From the NCBI GenBank assembly GCA_947311465.1, contig CAMZLN010000096.1, positions 1-37,351 of the forward strand: a stretch of 37,351 bases of DNA. Reading direction: 5' to 3'. Source of the DNA: an uncultured Saprospiraceae bacterium. GTDB taxonomy: Bacteria > Bacteroidota > Bacteroidia > Chitinophagales > Saprospiraceae. Below are positions 1 to 9,491 of this stretch, piece after piece. The position numbers were made by a program, and so were the translations under genes. How positions within the stretch are numbered: the first letter of the stretch is position 1; each line of letters starts with the position of its first letter. The notes under the pieces are model-generated. The model saw nothing but the letters and a program-made list of their open reading frames with translations, searched no databases and had not been told where the DNA came from.

Positions 1-477
1 AATTAGTTAAAAATATACATTTATTTTTTTCACAGTTCCTTAGCTTAGGAATTTAAGAATATGTTAATTTACTATTGATTGTAATTTGTACTGAATTAAC
101 AAGTATGGAATTATAATTGAGTTTCATTTATAATGACATTTTTCTATTGGTATTTTCAAAGTTTTTACCAATTTATATTTTGCACTTCCCTAGTAATTGG
201 GATATAAAATCAAATTTAATTTGCATTTGTGCCGAAAAAGTTTTAAATTTGTTTATTAGATCCTATTTCTGGAGATAATCCCTGATATATTGAAGTGATT
301 CTTTTGAAACTATGAGTTAACTAACAGATTGCCAAACCGTTACATTTGGGGTTTTGTTAACGTATTAATTTATAGCTAAAAATTGTAAAGTGAGCAATTT
401 CACATTACACAAAAAAATTGACATTTATTTTTAATTCCCCTTAGGAGATGACTGGGAGCATAATATAATAATTGGAG

Positions 478-1491
478 ATGTTGACGACGTACAAAACAAT
501 AATTAAAGGTGAATTTGATTTTGGTAGCCCCAAAACCTTTGAAAAGGCTTTCAAGATGTTTAAACATCGGGAGGAACAAATGTATCAAAAGGTGCATGTT
601 CCATTTGATGAAGAAGCATTTGATAGTGAAACTTATATCTTGAATATAGGTAGGCTTATTACTCAAATCAATAAAAAATCATGGCAAGCATGTGTTGAAA
701 TCTTTCAATACTTGTCTCAGTTTGCAATAACTGGACAGATTTCTATGTGGTATATTGATGAGGGAAAGATTATGATTCAAAAGCTCATTGAGCCTACAAA
801 TGAGAAGACTGCTGTACAAGCTTTTTTGAAAGGAAGAGATTTGATACACGAAAGTGGTAAAGAAGATTTGGCTATTAATTCATTAAATAAAGCAATTTCT
901 AAATATGAAAAGCATGGTTTGGCATATGAAAGAAGGGGCTATATTAATTTGAAACTGGGCAATGAAAAAGATGCTTTGCATGATTTTTCTAAGAGTATTC
1001 TTTTTAATCCAAATATTCCTGAGCCACATTATGGTAGAGCAAAAATATTTATGGATCAAAAGGACTGGAAAAAATCAATGCCTGAATTAGAGTTAGGATT
1101 GAAGAAATCAATTCCTTTGCAACCAATATATTGGGGCTTGAGAAGATTGAAGGCTTTGGTTCACACCGAACTTGGTGAAATTGAGCAAGCAGCGCAAGAA
1201 TATAAATTCTTTACCGCTAGAAATTTTTCAGAAGACGATCCTAATTTGAAATTTAAAAAAGAAGCTTTGATATCTTATACCAAAATTCTTTTAGATTTAG
1301 AACGTTTTGCCGATGTTTTAAGCCTTTTAGGAAAAAGTGATAAAGAAGCTACTGAAAAAGCGGATTCAGATTATTTCTTATTCCGTGGTATTGCAAGACG
1401 TGGTGCTGGAAAGACTGGATTTAAAAAAGATTGGACAATAGCAGCTAAATTTGGAAATAAAGAAGCTACAAAATTATTAGCGAAAAGGTAA
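478..1491 (+). CDS. TPR-repeat protein, probable
   Basis: ORF 472-1491. The first codon of the track is TTG, and an ATG two codons later (478) is the more likely start. Helical TPR-like pattern (AINSLNKAISKYEKHGLAYERRGYINLKLGNEKDALHDFSKSILFNPNIPEPHYGRA). Confidence 0.8.
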   Translation: MLTTYKTIIKGEFDFGSPKTFEKAFKMFKHREEQMYQKVHVPFDEEAFDSETYILNIGRLITQINKKSWQACVEIFQYLSQFAITGQISMWYIDEGKIMIQKLIEPTNEKTAVQAFLKGRDLIHESGKEDLAINSLNKAISKYEKHGLAYERRGYINLKLGNEKDALHDFSKSILFNPNIPEPHYGRAKIFMDQKDWKKSMPELELGLKKSIPLQPIYWGLRRLKALVHTELGEIEQAAQEYKFFTARNFSEDDPNLKFKKEALISYTKILLDLERFADVLSLLGKSDKEATEKADSDYFLFRGIARRGAGKTGFKKDWTIAAKFGNKEATKLLAKR

Positions 1492-1516
1492 TAAGTTGGT
1501 AGTTTGATGTATAGAT

Positions 1517-1556
1517 AAAAAATGGGACACTAAAATTTTAGCGTCCCATTTTTTTT
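1517..1556. terminator. Bidirectional rho-independent terminator between convergent TPR gene and thiolase
   Basis: aaaaatGGGACaCTAAAATTTTAGcGTCCCattttttt: near-perfect palindrome flanked by A-run and T-run. Confidence 0.85.
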
Positions 1557-1573
1557 ATTCATATAGTAAGAAC

Positions 1574-2752
1574 TTATACCCGCTTAATAATCATCGCCGA
1601 AGCACCACCTCCACCATTGCAAATTGCAGCTAATCCATATTTTCCATTTTTATTATGGAGAACAGAATTTAATGTAGTGACAATCCTCGCTCCAGATGCT
1701 CCCAATGGATGCCCCATTGCAACTGCTCCTCCAAATACATTCATTTTGTCATAACTAATACCGAATTCCTTAGCAAAAACCATTGATACGACAGCAAATG
1801 CCTCATTTACTTCAAAGTAATCTATATCTGCAATATCCAATCCAGCCATAGCCAATGCTTTTTTTGCAGCCTTGGGTGGGGCTGTGGTAAACCATTCTGG
1901 CGCATGGGCAGCGTCCGCAAAAGCTACGATTTCGCCCACAGGTTTTAAATTATGTTTTTTTACAGCTTCTTCGCTTGCTAATACCAAAACGGATGCACCA
2001 TCATTAATTGTTGATGCATTGGCTGCTGTCACTGTACCGTCTTTTGTGAATACTGCTCGTAAAGAAGGAATCTTCTCAAATTTCACTTTTTTATATTCTT
2101 CATCTACGGTTACTACCAAATCATCTCCTCTTCTTTGTGGTACAGTAACTGCAATAATTTCATCGCTAAAATCTCCATTATCAGTCGCTGCTGCAACTCT
2201 TTTATACGAGTTGATACTAAACTCATCTTGCGCTTCTCGGCTTACATCAAATTTTGTAGCAGTTGCATCTGCACATACACCCATTGGCATTTTTCCATAA
2301 GCATCTGTCAATCCGTCTTTTGCTAATCCGTCAACCAATTTTGCATCACCATATTTTCTACCCCATCTTGCATCTGGACTGTAATAAGGAATATTGGTCA
2401 TGCTTTCCATTCCTCCTACAACAACGATATCTTTCAAGCCAAGCATGATACTTTGTGCGCCAAACATTGCCGCCTTCATTCCTGACGAACATACCTTGTT
2501 TACGGTTGTGCATGGTACGGTATTGCTAATCCCCGCAGCCAATGCCGCTTGTCTCGCAGGTGCTTGACCAAGATTGCCAGAAACAACGTTTCCCATGAAA
2601 ACTTCCTCCACATCATTTGGATTGACGTTTGCTTTTTTAAGTCCGCCCTTAATAGCAGCTGCTCCTAAATCTACAGCACTTAAAGTTTTAAATACACCAC
2701 CAAAACTTCCAAACGGTGTTCTTACTGCGGATACAATATATACTTTTTTCAT
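1574..2752 (-). CDS. Acetyl-CoA C-acyltransferase (thiolase)
   Basis: Thiolase motifs: VNKVCSSGMKA (active Cys), NEAFA, GGAVAMGHPLGASGARI, CNGGGGASAMI. Confidence 0.95.
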   Translation of the reverse strand: MKKVYIVSAVRTPFGSFGGVFKTLSAVDLGAAAIKGGLKKANVNPNDVEEVFMGNVVSGNLGQAPARQAALAAGISNTVPCTTVNKVCSSGMKAAMFGAQSIMLGLKDIVVVGGMESMTNIPYYSPDARWGRKYGDAKLVDGLAKDGLTDAYGKMPMGVCADATATKFDVSREAQDEFSINSYKRVAAATDNGDFSDEIIAVTVPQRRGDDLVVTVDEEYKKVKFEKIPSLRAVFTKDGTVTAANASTINDGASVLVLASEEAVKKHNLKPVGEIVAFADAAHAPEWFTTAPPKAAKKALAMAGLDIADIDYFEVNEAFAVVSMVFAKEFGISYDKMNVFGGAVAMGHPLGASGARIVTTLNSVLHNKNGKYGLAAICNGGGGASAMIIKRV

Positions 2753-2791
2753 TTAATAAATTTTATATGATTATGTTGAAATTACTACTTC

Positions 2792-2956
2792 TTAGGAATT
2801 GTGTACAAATAAATGTTCAGAATTTAAGTTTTTTATTTTATCCATAATTTGTAGTTTAAAATAGGAGTTTATCTAGATAAGTGCCGTTTTTAAAACTACA
2901 AAATATGGTAAAAGAATTAGTTAAAAATGAACATTTATTTTTTCACAGATCCTTAA
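2792..2956. repeat. MITE-like element with about 28-bp terminal inverted repeats (copy B)
   Basis: Left end TTAGGAATTGTGTACAAATAAATGTTCA (2792-2819) is nearly the reverse complement of right end TGAACATTTATTTTTTCACAGATCCTTAA (2928-2956). Internal arms (ttttatccataatttgtagttt / aaaactacaaaatatggtaaaa) are also inverted. Confidence 0.65.
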
Positions 2957-3596
2957 CTGTGCCTTTTAAAAAGGGAACAAATTTGAAATTACCAAAAACT
3001 TCTTCTTTATACTCATTTTCAGATAGACGAGTTACTTTTATCATTTGCTGAATTTCATTTCCTACAGGAATCACTAGAAATCCTCCAATCTTCAATTGAC
3101 TCAATAGTGCTTGTGGAATCTCTGTCGCTCCTGCAGTAACTAGTATCTTATCAAAAGGAGCAAATTCGGGTAAGCCCTTATAACCATCTTTCCAAAAAGT
3201 TCTTACTCCAAAATTGAGCTCTTTTATAATTGTTTTAGCTTTATCGTAAAGCATTTTTTGTCTTTCAATTGAATACACTCTTGCACCTAAGGCGGAAAGA
3301 ATGCAAGCTTGAAATCCAGAACCTGTTCCAATTTCTAGAATTTTATCTCTTTTTTTTACATCAAGTAAACTGGTTTGGTAAGCTACCGTAAAAGGCTGAG
3401 AAATGGTTTGATCATTTCCTATTGGAAAGGCACTATCATCGTACGCTTTCTCTTTAAAGCTACTCTCAAAGAAAAAATGCCTAGGTACTTTATTAAATGC
3501 TTCTAATACTTTATGGTCAGCAATACCCTTTGCTTCTAGTGTAGTTAGCAATTTTTTCCTAAGTCCTTTTTGTTGATAAGTATCTTGAAATTTCAT
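2943..3596 (-). CDS. pcm: Protein-L-isoaspartate O-methyltransferase
   Basis: PCMT motifs: RHFFFES, DDSAFPIGNDQTISQP, LEIGTGSGFQACILSALGARVYSIER, ILVTAGATEIPQALLSQLKIGGFLVIPVG. Confidence 0.95.
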   Translation of the reverse strand: MKFQDTYQQKGLRKKLLTTLEAKGIADHKVLEAFNKVPRHFFFESSFKEKAYDDSAFPIGNDQTISQPFTVAYQTSLLDVKKRDKILEIGTGSGFQACILSALGARVYSIERQKMLYDKAKTIIKELNFGVRTFWKDGYKGLPEFAPFDKILVTAGATEIPQALLSQLKIGGFLVIPVGNEIQQMIKVTRLSENEYKEEVFGNFKFVPFLKGTVKDL

Positions 3597-3597
3597 C

Positions 3598-3762
3598 TAA
3601 GGAATTGTGATTAAATAAATGTGGTTTCTTCGGTAGATTATTTTGGTTTCAGTTTTTGCTTTAAAGAAGGAATATTGTTGATACTATGACTGATTTAAAG
3701 TGAAAAATGAGATTAAAAGAAACAGCGAAGAATCTCTATTTATTTTGTCACAGTTCCTTTAG
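3598..3762. repeat. MITE-like element (copy C) between pcm and gldH
   Basis: Ends taaggaattgtgattaaataaatg... and ...ctatttattttgtcacagttcctttag are inverted. First ~110 bp reappears inverted at 21322-21431. Confidence 0.65.
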
Positions 3763-3775
3763 GGGAAGTCCTTTT

Positions 3776-4270
3776 TTATTGAATTTTGGATAAGTACAAA
3801 GAAACCGTCTTTACATCCAAGCTATCCATTCTCATATTCTGCTTAATCACAAATTCATAATTTCCAATTTCTTTAAAAAAAGTAGATTTTTGAATAGGCA
3901 TTATATAAGTACAGCCGTTTTGGTTACAATCACCAAACCATGTTCCTGCTTTGTTTGCCAAGTCAAAAGAACGCAGTTGCTGATCTATATGTCCATTAGG
4001 GAATTTGGCATTTATTTGTAGATAAATATTTTGATTGGGATATTCTAAACTATGTTGAATACCTAATAATAAGTCATAAACCTGAGTAGTATCCTTAATT
4101 TCAAAATTAAAAACTAAAGAATCCGAATAAGTCCATTTTCCATTATTGATTTGATATTCTTGTTGAAATTCATAATTTTTTCCACATGAAGACATTATGG
4201 AAATAAAAAGGACCGCCATAAATAAATTTACGGCAATCCCTTTTGAAATATTTTGCTTTATTAATCTCAT
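3776..4270 (-). CDS. gldH: Gliding motility lipoprotein GldH
   Basis: N-terminal signal with lipobox (ISIMSSC); GldH-like YEFQQEY..W.YSDSLVFNFEIKDTTQVYDLLLGIQHSLEYPNQNIYLQI; located immediately downstream of dnaJ. Confidence 0.85.
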   Translation of the reverse strand: MRLIKQNISKGIAVNLFMAVLFISIMSSCGKNYEFQQEYQINNGKWTYSDSLVFNFEIKDTTQVYDLLLGIQHSLEYPNQNIYLQINAKFPNGHIDQQLRSFDLANKAGTWFGDCNQNGCTYIMPIQKSTFFKEIGNYEFVIKQNMRMDSLDVKTVSLYLSKIQ

Positions 4271-4286
4271 ATTAGGGGTAAAAGAA

Positions 4287-5435
4287 TTAGTTAAAATAAT
4301 CTTTCATTTTATCAAAGAATCCTTTATCATTTTTACTCGGTTTTGGGTCGAAGTTTTTCATAGATTTTAATTTTTCCATGAGATCTTTTTCTTCACGAGT
4401 CAAAGATTTTGGTGTCCAAATATTGATATGAATCAATTGATCTCCAATTCCATAACCTTCCACAGATGGCAATCCTTTACCTTTCAATCTAAACATTTTA
4501 CCAGACTGCGTACCTGCGGGAACTTTAATTTTCACTTTACCATTGATGGTTGGCACTTCAATAGAAGTACCAAGCGCAGCATCAGCAAAATTGATATATA
4601 ATTCATGAATTAAATTAGATCCATCTCTAGTCAATTGATCATGTTCTTTTTCTTCAATTCTTATAAGTAAGTCACCTGCAGGACCACCTTGGGCTCCCGC
4701 ATTTCCTTTTCCACGTAAAGAGAGTTGCATCCCATCACTTACTCCTGCGGGAATTTTAACTTCAATCGTTTCTTCCCCATAATTTTTACCTTCCCCTTTA
4801 CAATCGCTACATGAAGCAGTGATTGTACTACCAGATCCGTTGCAACTTGGACAAGTTGTTGTAGTTTGCATCTGCCCTAAGAAAGTGGTTCTTATTTGCC
4901 TGACCTGCCCATGTCCTTGACAAGTAGAGCAAGTTTTTACCGAACTGCTGTCTTTTGCCCCACTTCCGTTACAAGTATTACATTTTACTTGTTTTTTGAC
5001 TTTTATTTTTTTAGTGACTCCATTCGCTATATCATTCAAGTCAAGGCTTATTTTCACACGTAGGTTTGTACCCCGTTGTCCTGTAGCTCTACGACCTCCA
5101 CCTCCTCTTCCTGAGAAAAAAGAATCAAAACCACCTCCACCAAAAATATCCCCGAATTGCGAGAAAATATCTTCCATGTTCATACCGCCAGCACCACCAA
5201 AACCTTGCTGCCCATTCACACCTGCATGACCAAATTGATCATAGCGTGATTTCTTTTGTTCATCAGAAAGTACATCGTATGCTTCCGCTGCTTCTTTAAA
5301 TTTTATTTCTGCGGATTTATCACCAGGATTTCTATCAGGATGATATTTCATAGCTAATTTTCGGTAAGCTTTTTTTATTTCCTTTTTGTCTGCCGACTTG
5401 GACACACCCAATATTTCATAATAATCTCTAGCCAT
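4287..5435 (-). CDS. dnaJ: Molecular chaperone DnaJ
   Basis: J domain with HPD ([10 protein letters not shown]), G/F-rich region, CxxCxGxG zinc-finger repeats. Confidence 0.98.
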   Translation of the reverse strand: MARDYYEILGVSKSADKKEIKKAYRKLAMKYHPDRNPGDKSAEIKFKEAAEAYDVLSDEQKKSRYDQFGHAGVNGQQGFGGAGGMNMEDIFSQFGDIFGGGGFDSFFSGRGGGGRRATGQRGTNLRVKISLDLNDIANGVTKKIKVKKQVKCNTCNGSGAKDSSSVKTCSTCQGHGQVRQIRTTFLGQMQTTTTCPSCNGSGSTITASCSDCKGEGKNYGEETIEVKIPAGVSDGMQLSLRGKGNAGAQGGPAGDLLIRIEEKEHDQLTRDGSNLIHELYINFADAALGTSIEVPTINGKVKIKVPAGTQSGKMFRLKGKGLPSVEGYGIGDQLIHINIWTPKSLTREEKDLMEKLKSMKNFDPKPSKNDKGFFDKMKDYFN

Positions 5436-5484
5436 TATTGTTTATTTTGATTGTTTCAAACAAATTGATTTTCAAATAATCATA

Positions 5485-6072
5485 TTATTTTCCCACAACC
5501 ACTTTTGCGAATCTAATAATTTTATCTTTTAATAAATATCCCTTTTCTAAGGTATCTATGACTTTTCCTTTCAAATCTTCTGTTGGTGCTGGAATTTCGG
5601 CTACTGCTTCATGGAACTCTGCATCAAAAGTTTCGCCCGTTGTTTCCATAGATTTCAAGCCTTTTTGCTCTAAGATTTGATGTAATTTATGATAAACCAA
5701 ATTAACACCTTCACTAAATTGTTCCGTACTATCCTTTTTATCGGCTTCAATTTTAGCTCTATCAAAATCATCAAGAACGGGTAAAAGAGATTGGATAATA
5801 TCTTTTCCTGCTTGATTCATCAATTCAAAACGTTCTTTGGTAACTCGTTTTTTATAATTATCAAAGTCAGCAAAAAGTCTGCGATAATTATCTTGTAATT
5901 CCGCTATTTCCTCTTTTGCTTCTTCCAGTTCTTTTTTGGTTTTATTTTTACCAAAAAGTTTCTCAGTAATTGATTCTTTCTCATCATTTACTGTTTCATT
6001 TTGAACTTCATCAACCACTTCGTTTTGAATATCTTCCAAAATTTCTGTTTCTTGTTTTTTCTTCTTTGCCAT
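5485..6072 (-). CDS. grpE: Nucleotide exchange factor GrpE
   Basis: LFADFDNYKKRVTKER, LLPVLDDFDRA, GETFDAEFHEAVAE, GYLLKDKIIRFAKVVVGK; upstream of dnaJ. Confidence 0.96.
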   Translation of the reverse strand: MAKKKKQETEILEDIQNEVVDEVQNETVNDEKESITEKLFGKNKTKKELEEAKEEIAELQDNYRRLFADFDNYKKRVTKERFELMNQAGKDIIQSLLPVLDDFDRAKIEADKKDSTEQFSEGVNLVYHKLHQILEQKGLKSMETTGETFDAEFHEAVAEIPAPTEDLKGKVIDTLEKGYLLKDKIIRFAKVVVGK

Positions 6073-6238
6073 ATATATATTTATTTTTCGTATTAAATAC
6101 GACTAAATGTCACTTAATTAAATTCTAATAGTAAAGCATCATTATCTGTGCCATTCCGAAAAACAAGCCGAATTGACATAAAGGACACAAAAATACTGCT
6201 ATTTTGTCAATTAATGATAAAAATGATGTCTTGATTAT

Positions 6239-6757
6239 TTAATTCTTAATTCTATGTTCTTCCAATAATTTCCTAACGGTTGACAAAGAACCATAAGACA
6301 TAATCTGACCTTTAGGATTTATTAAATATTTGGTAGGAACAGATTTTACGCCAAATGAAGAACTAATTGAGCCTTCACCAATAAAGTCGATGATATGTTT
6401 CATCCAATGGAGATCATTTTTTTCAACAAAATCTTTAAAACCATCAGGTTTTTTTTCAAGTGCAATACCAAGAACAACCAATTCTGATGCATTATCAAAT
6501 TTCACATTTTGAAAATCTTCGGCTACTTTTTTTAAAATGGGCATTTCTGCTTTACAACTAGGACACCACGTACCCCAAAAGTCTATTAAAACATATTTTC
6601 CTTTTTGGTCAGAAAGTTTGAAGTTATCACCAGACAAAAGTTCGCTAGAGAAATCTGGCGCATTTTCTCCATTGACGAATTTGGGTTTTTGCATATAATA
6701 TTGATATCCTAGGAAGGAAAGAATTACTACAAAAAAGATAATTATTTTATAATCCAT
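6239..6757 (-). CDS. TlpA/ResA-like membrane-anchored thioredoxin-family protein
   Basis: N-terminal TM; APDFSSELLSG, LIDFWGTWCPSCKAEMP (CxxC), GVKSVPTKYLINPKG (cis-Pro region). Confidence 0.9.
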   Translation of the reverse strand: MDYKIIIFFVVILSFLGYQYYMQKPKFVNGENAPDFSSELLSGDNFKLSDQKGKYVLIDFWGTWCPSCKAEMPILKKVAEDFQNVKFDNASELVVLGIALEKKPDGFKDFVEKNDLHWMKHIIDFIGEGSISSSFGVKSVPTKYLINPKGQIMSYGSLSTVRKLLEEHRIKN

Positions 6758-6814
6758 GATCCATGATTTTTATTTTTTTATTCGCCACAATATAGCTATT
6801 CGTCCAAATATATC

Positions 6815-6822
6815 TAACTTTG
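6815..6822 (+). promoter_or_regulatory. Bacteroidota -7 element TAnnTTTG upstream of flavin reductase
   Basis: TAACTTTG 16 nt before ATG at 6839; no clear -33 TTTG. Confidence 0.4.
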
Positions 6823-6838
6823 AATAAAAATAAATATT

Positions 6839-7723
6839 ATGATTACAATTGATCCGAAAACAACGCCTACTAGAGAATTACATCAATTTCTACTAGGCTC
6901 TATTGCGCCCCGTCCTATTGCATTTGTAAGCACAATTGACGAAAATGGTAATAATAATTTAGCTCCGTATAGCTTTTTTAATGCATTCAGCTCCAATCCA
7001 CCTATTTTGGTTTTTTCTTCCAATCGTAGAGTCGTTGACAATACTACCAAAGATACATTATACAACATTGAACAAAATAAAGAAGTTGTAATAAATGTAG
7101 TTAATTATGCTATCGTCCGTCAAATGACGATTGCAAGTATACAATTTGATAAAGAAATCAGCGAGTTTGAAAAATCGGGCTTAACTCCACTCAAATCCGA
7201 CTTGGTCGCACCCGCTAGGGTGAAGGAATCTCCCGTACAAATGGAGTGTAAAGTCAAGGAAATTGTAACTCTGGGAGCGCATGGTGGAGCTGGACATTTA
7301 ATCATTTGTGAAGTAGTAAAAATGCACATATCGGAAGATGTAGTGGATAATAATCGGATCAATCCACACAAAATAGATTTGATGGGTAGAATGGGACGCT
7401 CGTATTATGTACGGGCAAGCGGAGATGCGATAATGTCGATTTATCAACCCGTTACTAAAATAACGATAGGATTTGATAAGCTTCCAAAATCGATTAAAAA
7501 TAGTTCTATTTTGACGGGTAATAATCTTGGACAATTGGCTGGTATTGAAAAATTGCCATCAAATGCTGAGATAGACGATGTAAGAAATCATCCAGAAGTT
7601 GAAAAAATATTGACCTATGAAAATCCTGAAATAGCACTACATCATTTTGCAAAGAATGTTCTTGATAAAAATGATGATCGTGATTTGGCTATCAAGAGTT
7701 TGATGCTGGCAGATTTGTTGTAA
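6839..7723 (+). CDS. Flavin reductase family protein (FMN-binding split barrel)
   Basis: LGSIAPRPIAFVSTIDENGNNNLAPYSFFNAFSSNPPILVFS is the typical flavin reductase-like domain. Confidence 0.92.
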   Translation: MITIDPKTTPTRELHQFLLGSIAPRPIAFVSTIDENGNNNLAPYSFFNAFSSNPPILVFSSNRRVVDNTTKDTLYNIEQNKEVVINVVNYAIVRQMTIASIQFDKEISEFEKSGLTPLKSDLVAPARVKESPVQMECKVKEIVTLGAHGGAGHLIICEVVKMHISEDVVDNNRINPHKIDLMGRMGRSYYVRASGDAIMSIYQPVTKITIGFDKLPKSIKNSSILTGNNLGQLAGIEKLPSNAEIDDVRNHPEVEKILTYENPEIALHHFAKNVLDKNDDRDLAIKSLMLADLL

Positions 7724-7814
7724 TTAATTAGTTGAGATGATGAGACAGAATTGCCTTAGCAATTCTTAGTTGAGCGCAAGCTGATTAGAGCAAATACTTT
7801 TTCTTTTTGTAAAC

Positions 7815-8882
7815 TTATTTTTTTGCTCTATCAGCTACACGTTTACGAATCCAGTTTGGAATGATTAAGACTCCAATCAACAAGTAAGAGTAATAGGTCA
7901 TCACTCTCCAAATAATTGCAATGATTGATGAAACTGTATCATCTTTCAAGTAATCTGTCAAAAAACCTTTGAAGAGGACTTCTGCAACCCCTGCACTACC
8001 TGGAGTTGGGCTAAACGCCATAATTACATACATAGATTCTAATCTTGAATATAGTTTCAATTGAGAAAAGAAATCTAATGCCACGTCCGATTGCAATGCA
8101 ATAATCAACATACTCAAAAGTAAAAAACGAGTAGACCAAGCCGTAGCTGTTGCCAAAAAAGCTTTCAATTTATGGCTAAACGGTTTTGCTTTGAGTTCTT
8201 TAGACGCAATAATAATGTCATCCCCAAGTTTTATTGCTGCATCTCGACGCTTTCTAAAGAATCTATTTTTGGTAAGAAAAATTAAAAACTTCTTTATTTT
8301 TATTGGATTTATAAATAAACCATAATAAAAAATACTTCCATAAATTGCCATTGCAGCATACGCCAAATAAAAGGTAATACTCCATCCGCTAAGGTCAGTT
8401 TCTACACCAGGACGAATCATTTCAGTGCCAAATATTAGGTACAACAAAGGCAAAGTACCAATAAAGAAAAGCGTATCAAGAATAATTGTGAACAATACAA
8501 TTGTTGCTGTTTTTGCTACTGTTAATTTTTCTTGAGAGAGCACAAAAAAAGCAACTGCTGATCCACCCACGCTCGTAGGAGAAACAGCGGAACTAAATTC
8601 CCAAATAAAAACCAATTCAATAGCTTTTTTCCAAGAAAAGACCTTGTCTGAAAGCACTCTCAAGCGATATGCATACGCTAAATGCCTTAGCACCAATAAG
8701 GCAACAGAAATCCCAATCCAAAAGAAAGCGTGTGTTCCCCAAGTGATTTTATTAAATTCTTTGATATCAAATTGATTGAACATCAAATAGACAACCACCG
8801 CTACACCAATAAGCATAGGAAGAATTATTTTTGACATTTTGATGGATTGCAAAACATCATCTTGTTGTTCAATTTCTTTCAA
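7815..8882 (-). CDS. Lysylphosphatidylglycerol synthase TM region / UPF0104-type flippase-like integral membrane protein
   Basis: Multiple TM helices; SAVSPTSVGGSAVAFFVLSQE and SPTPGSAGVAEVLF motifs of the LPG_synthase_TM family. Confidence 0.88.
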   Translation of the reverse strand: MKEIEQQDDVLQSIKMSKIILPMLIGVAVVVYLMFNQFDIKEFNKITWGTHAFFWIGISVALLVLRHLAYAYRLRVLSDKVFSWKKAIELVFIWEFSSAVSPTSVGGSAVAFFVLSQEKLTVAKTATIVLFTIILDTLFFIGTLPLLYLIFGTEMIRPGVETDLSGWSITFYLAYAAMAIYGSIFYYGLFINPIKIKKFLIFLTKNRFFRKRRDAAIKLGDDIIIASKELKAKPFSHKLKAFLATATAWSTRFLLLSMLIIALQSDVALDFFSQLKLYSRLESMYVIMAFSPTPGSAGVAEVLFKGFLTDYLKDDTVSSIIAIIWRVMTYYSYLLIGVLIIPNWIRKRVADRAKK

Positions 8883-9062
8883 TTTGAATATTTTTGAATA
8901 TTTTTAATTTATCTAAAACTTTCAACAAATAAACGGTTTTTATGTTTTCAAGTATTGAAATAAATATATTTTTTTTAAAAAAGAATGAAGTTATGCTTAC
9001 ATTTCGTTTTTCAAAGGCAATTATTAAATTCAAAATCAATATCTTTGATAAAAAAATAAAAC

Positions 9063-9491
9063 ATGCGTTCATTAATTTTCCTTTCAATATTTTTTATATT
9101 CAGTTGTACGAATAACAGTACGACCCATAAAAAAGCATCCATTCCTAAATGTGCTGATATTAATAAAAATGAAATTCTTAAAAATAGCCCTTGGGATTCG
9201 AAAGAATATTTCAATGAAATGACCAATTTATTGTACAAAGAAAAAAATGTTCGATTTTACTATGATGGGAGAATCATGAAAAATGGAGCTACTTTTTTTA
9301 TAGTAAGATGTGTTGGCAAAGATTTTTGTGGAGATATATTTTTGTATTTAGGAGAAGGTGATTCCAATTCTGAAATTTTGTTATTGGATGACAGTGAGGG
9401 TGCAGAGCTTATCGGATTGCAGTATCACATGGAAGATTTGAAGTATAAATTGCATTTTATTTATGATTCAGTTGAAGAAATCAGAAAATAG
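9063..9491 (+). CDS. Hypothetical lipoprotein
   Basis: Signal peptide with lipobox (FFIFSC); no family recognised. Confidence 0.65.
   Translation: MRSLIFLSIFFIFSCTNNSTTHKKASIPKCADINKNEILKNSPWDSKEYFNEMTNLLYKEKNVRFYYDGRIMKNGATFFIVRCVGKDFCGDIFLYLGEGDSNSEILLLDDSEGAELIGLQYHMEDLKYKLHFIYDSVEEIRK

Noticed and set aside
400-666. Minus-strand 88-aa ORF
   Set aside because: Overlaps the start of the TPR gene on the opposite strand; no family.
1872-2300. Plus-strand 142-aa ORF
   Set aside because: Antisense to the thiolase gene; composition is a reverse-frame artefact.
4996-5229. Pro-rich plus-strand ORF
   Set aside because: Antisense to the DnaJ Gly-rich region.
9011-9238. Minus-strand 75-aa ORF (and 8869-9087)
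   Set aside because: Overlaps the better-supported lipoprotein CDS or lies in AT-rich spacer; no domain.
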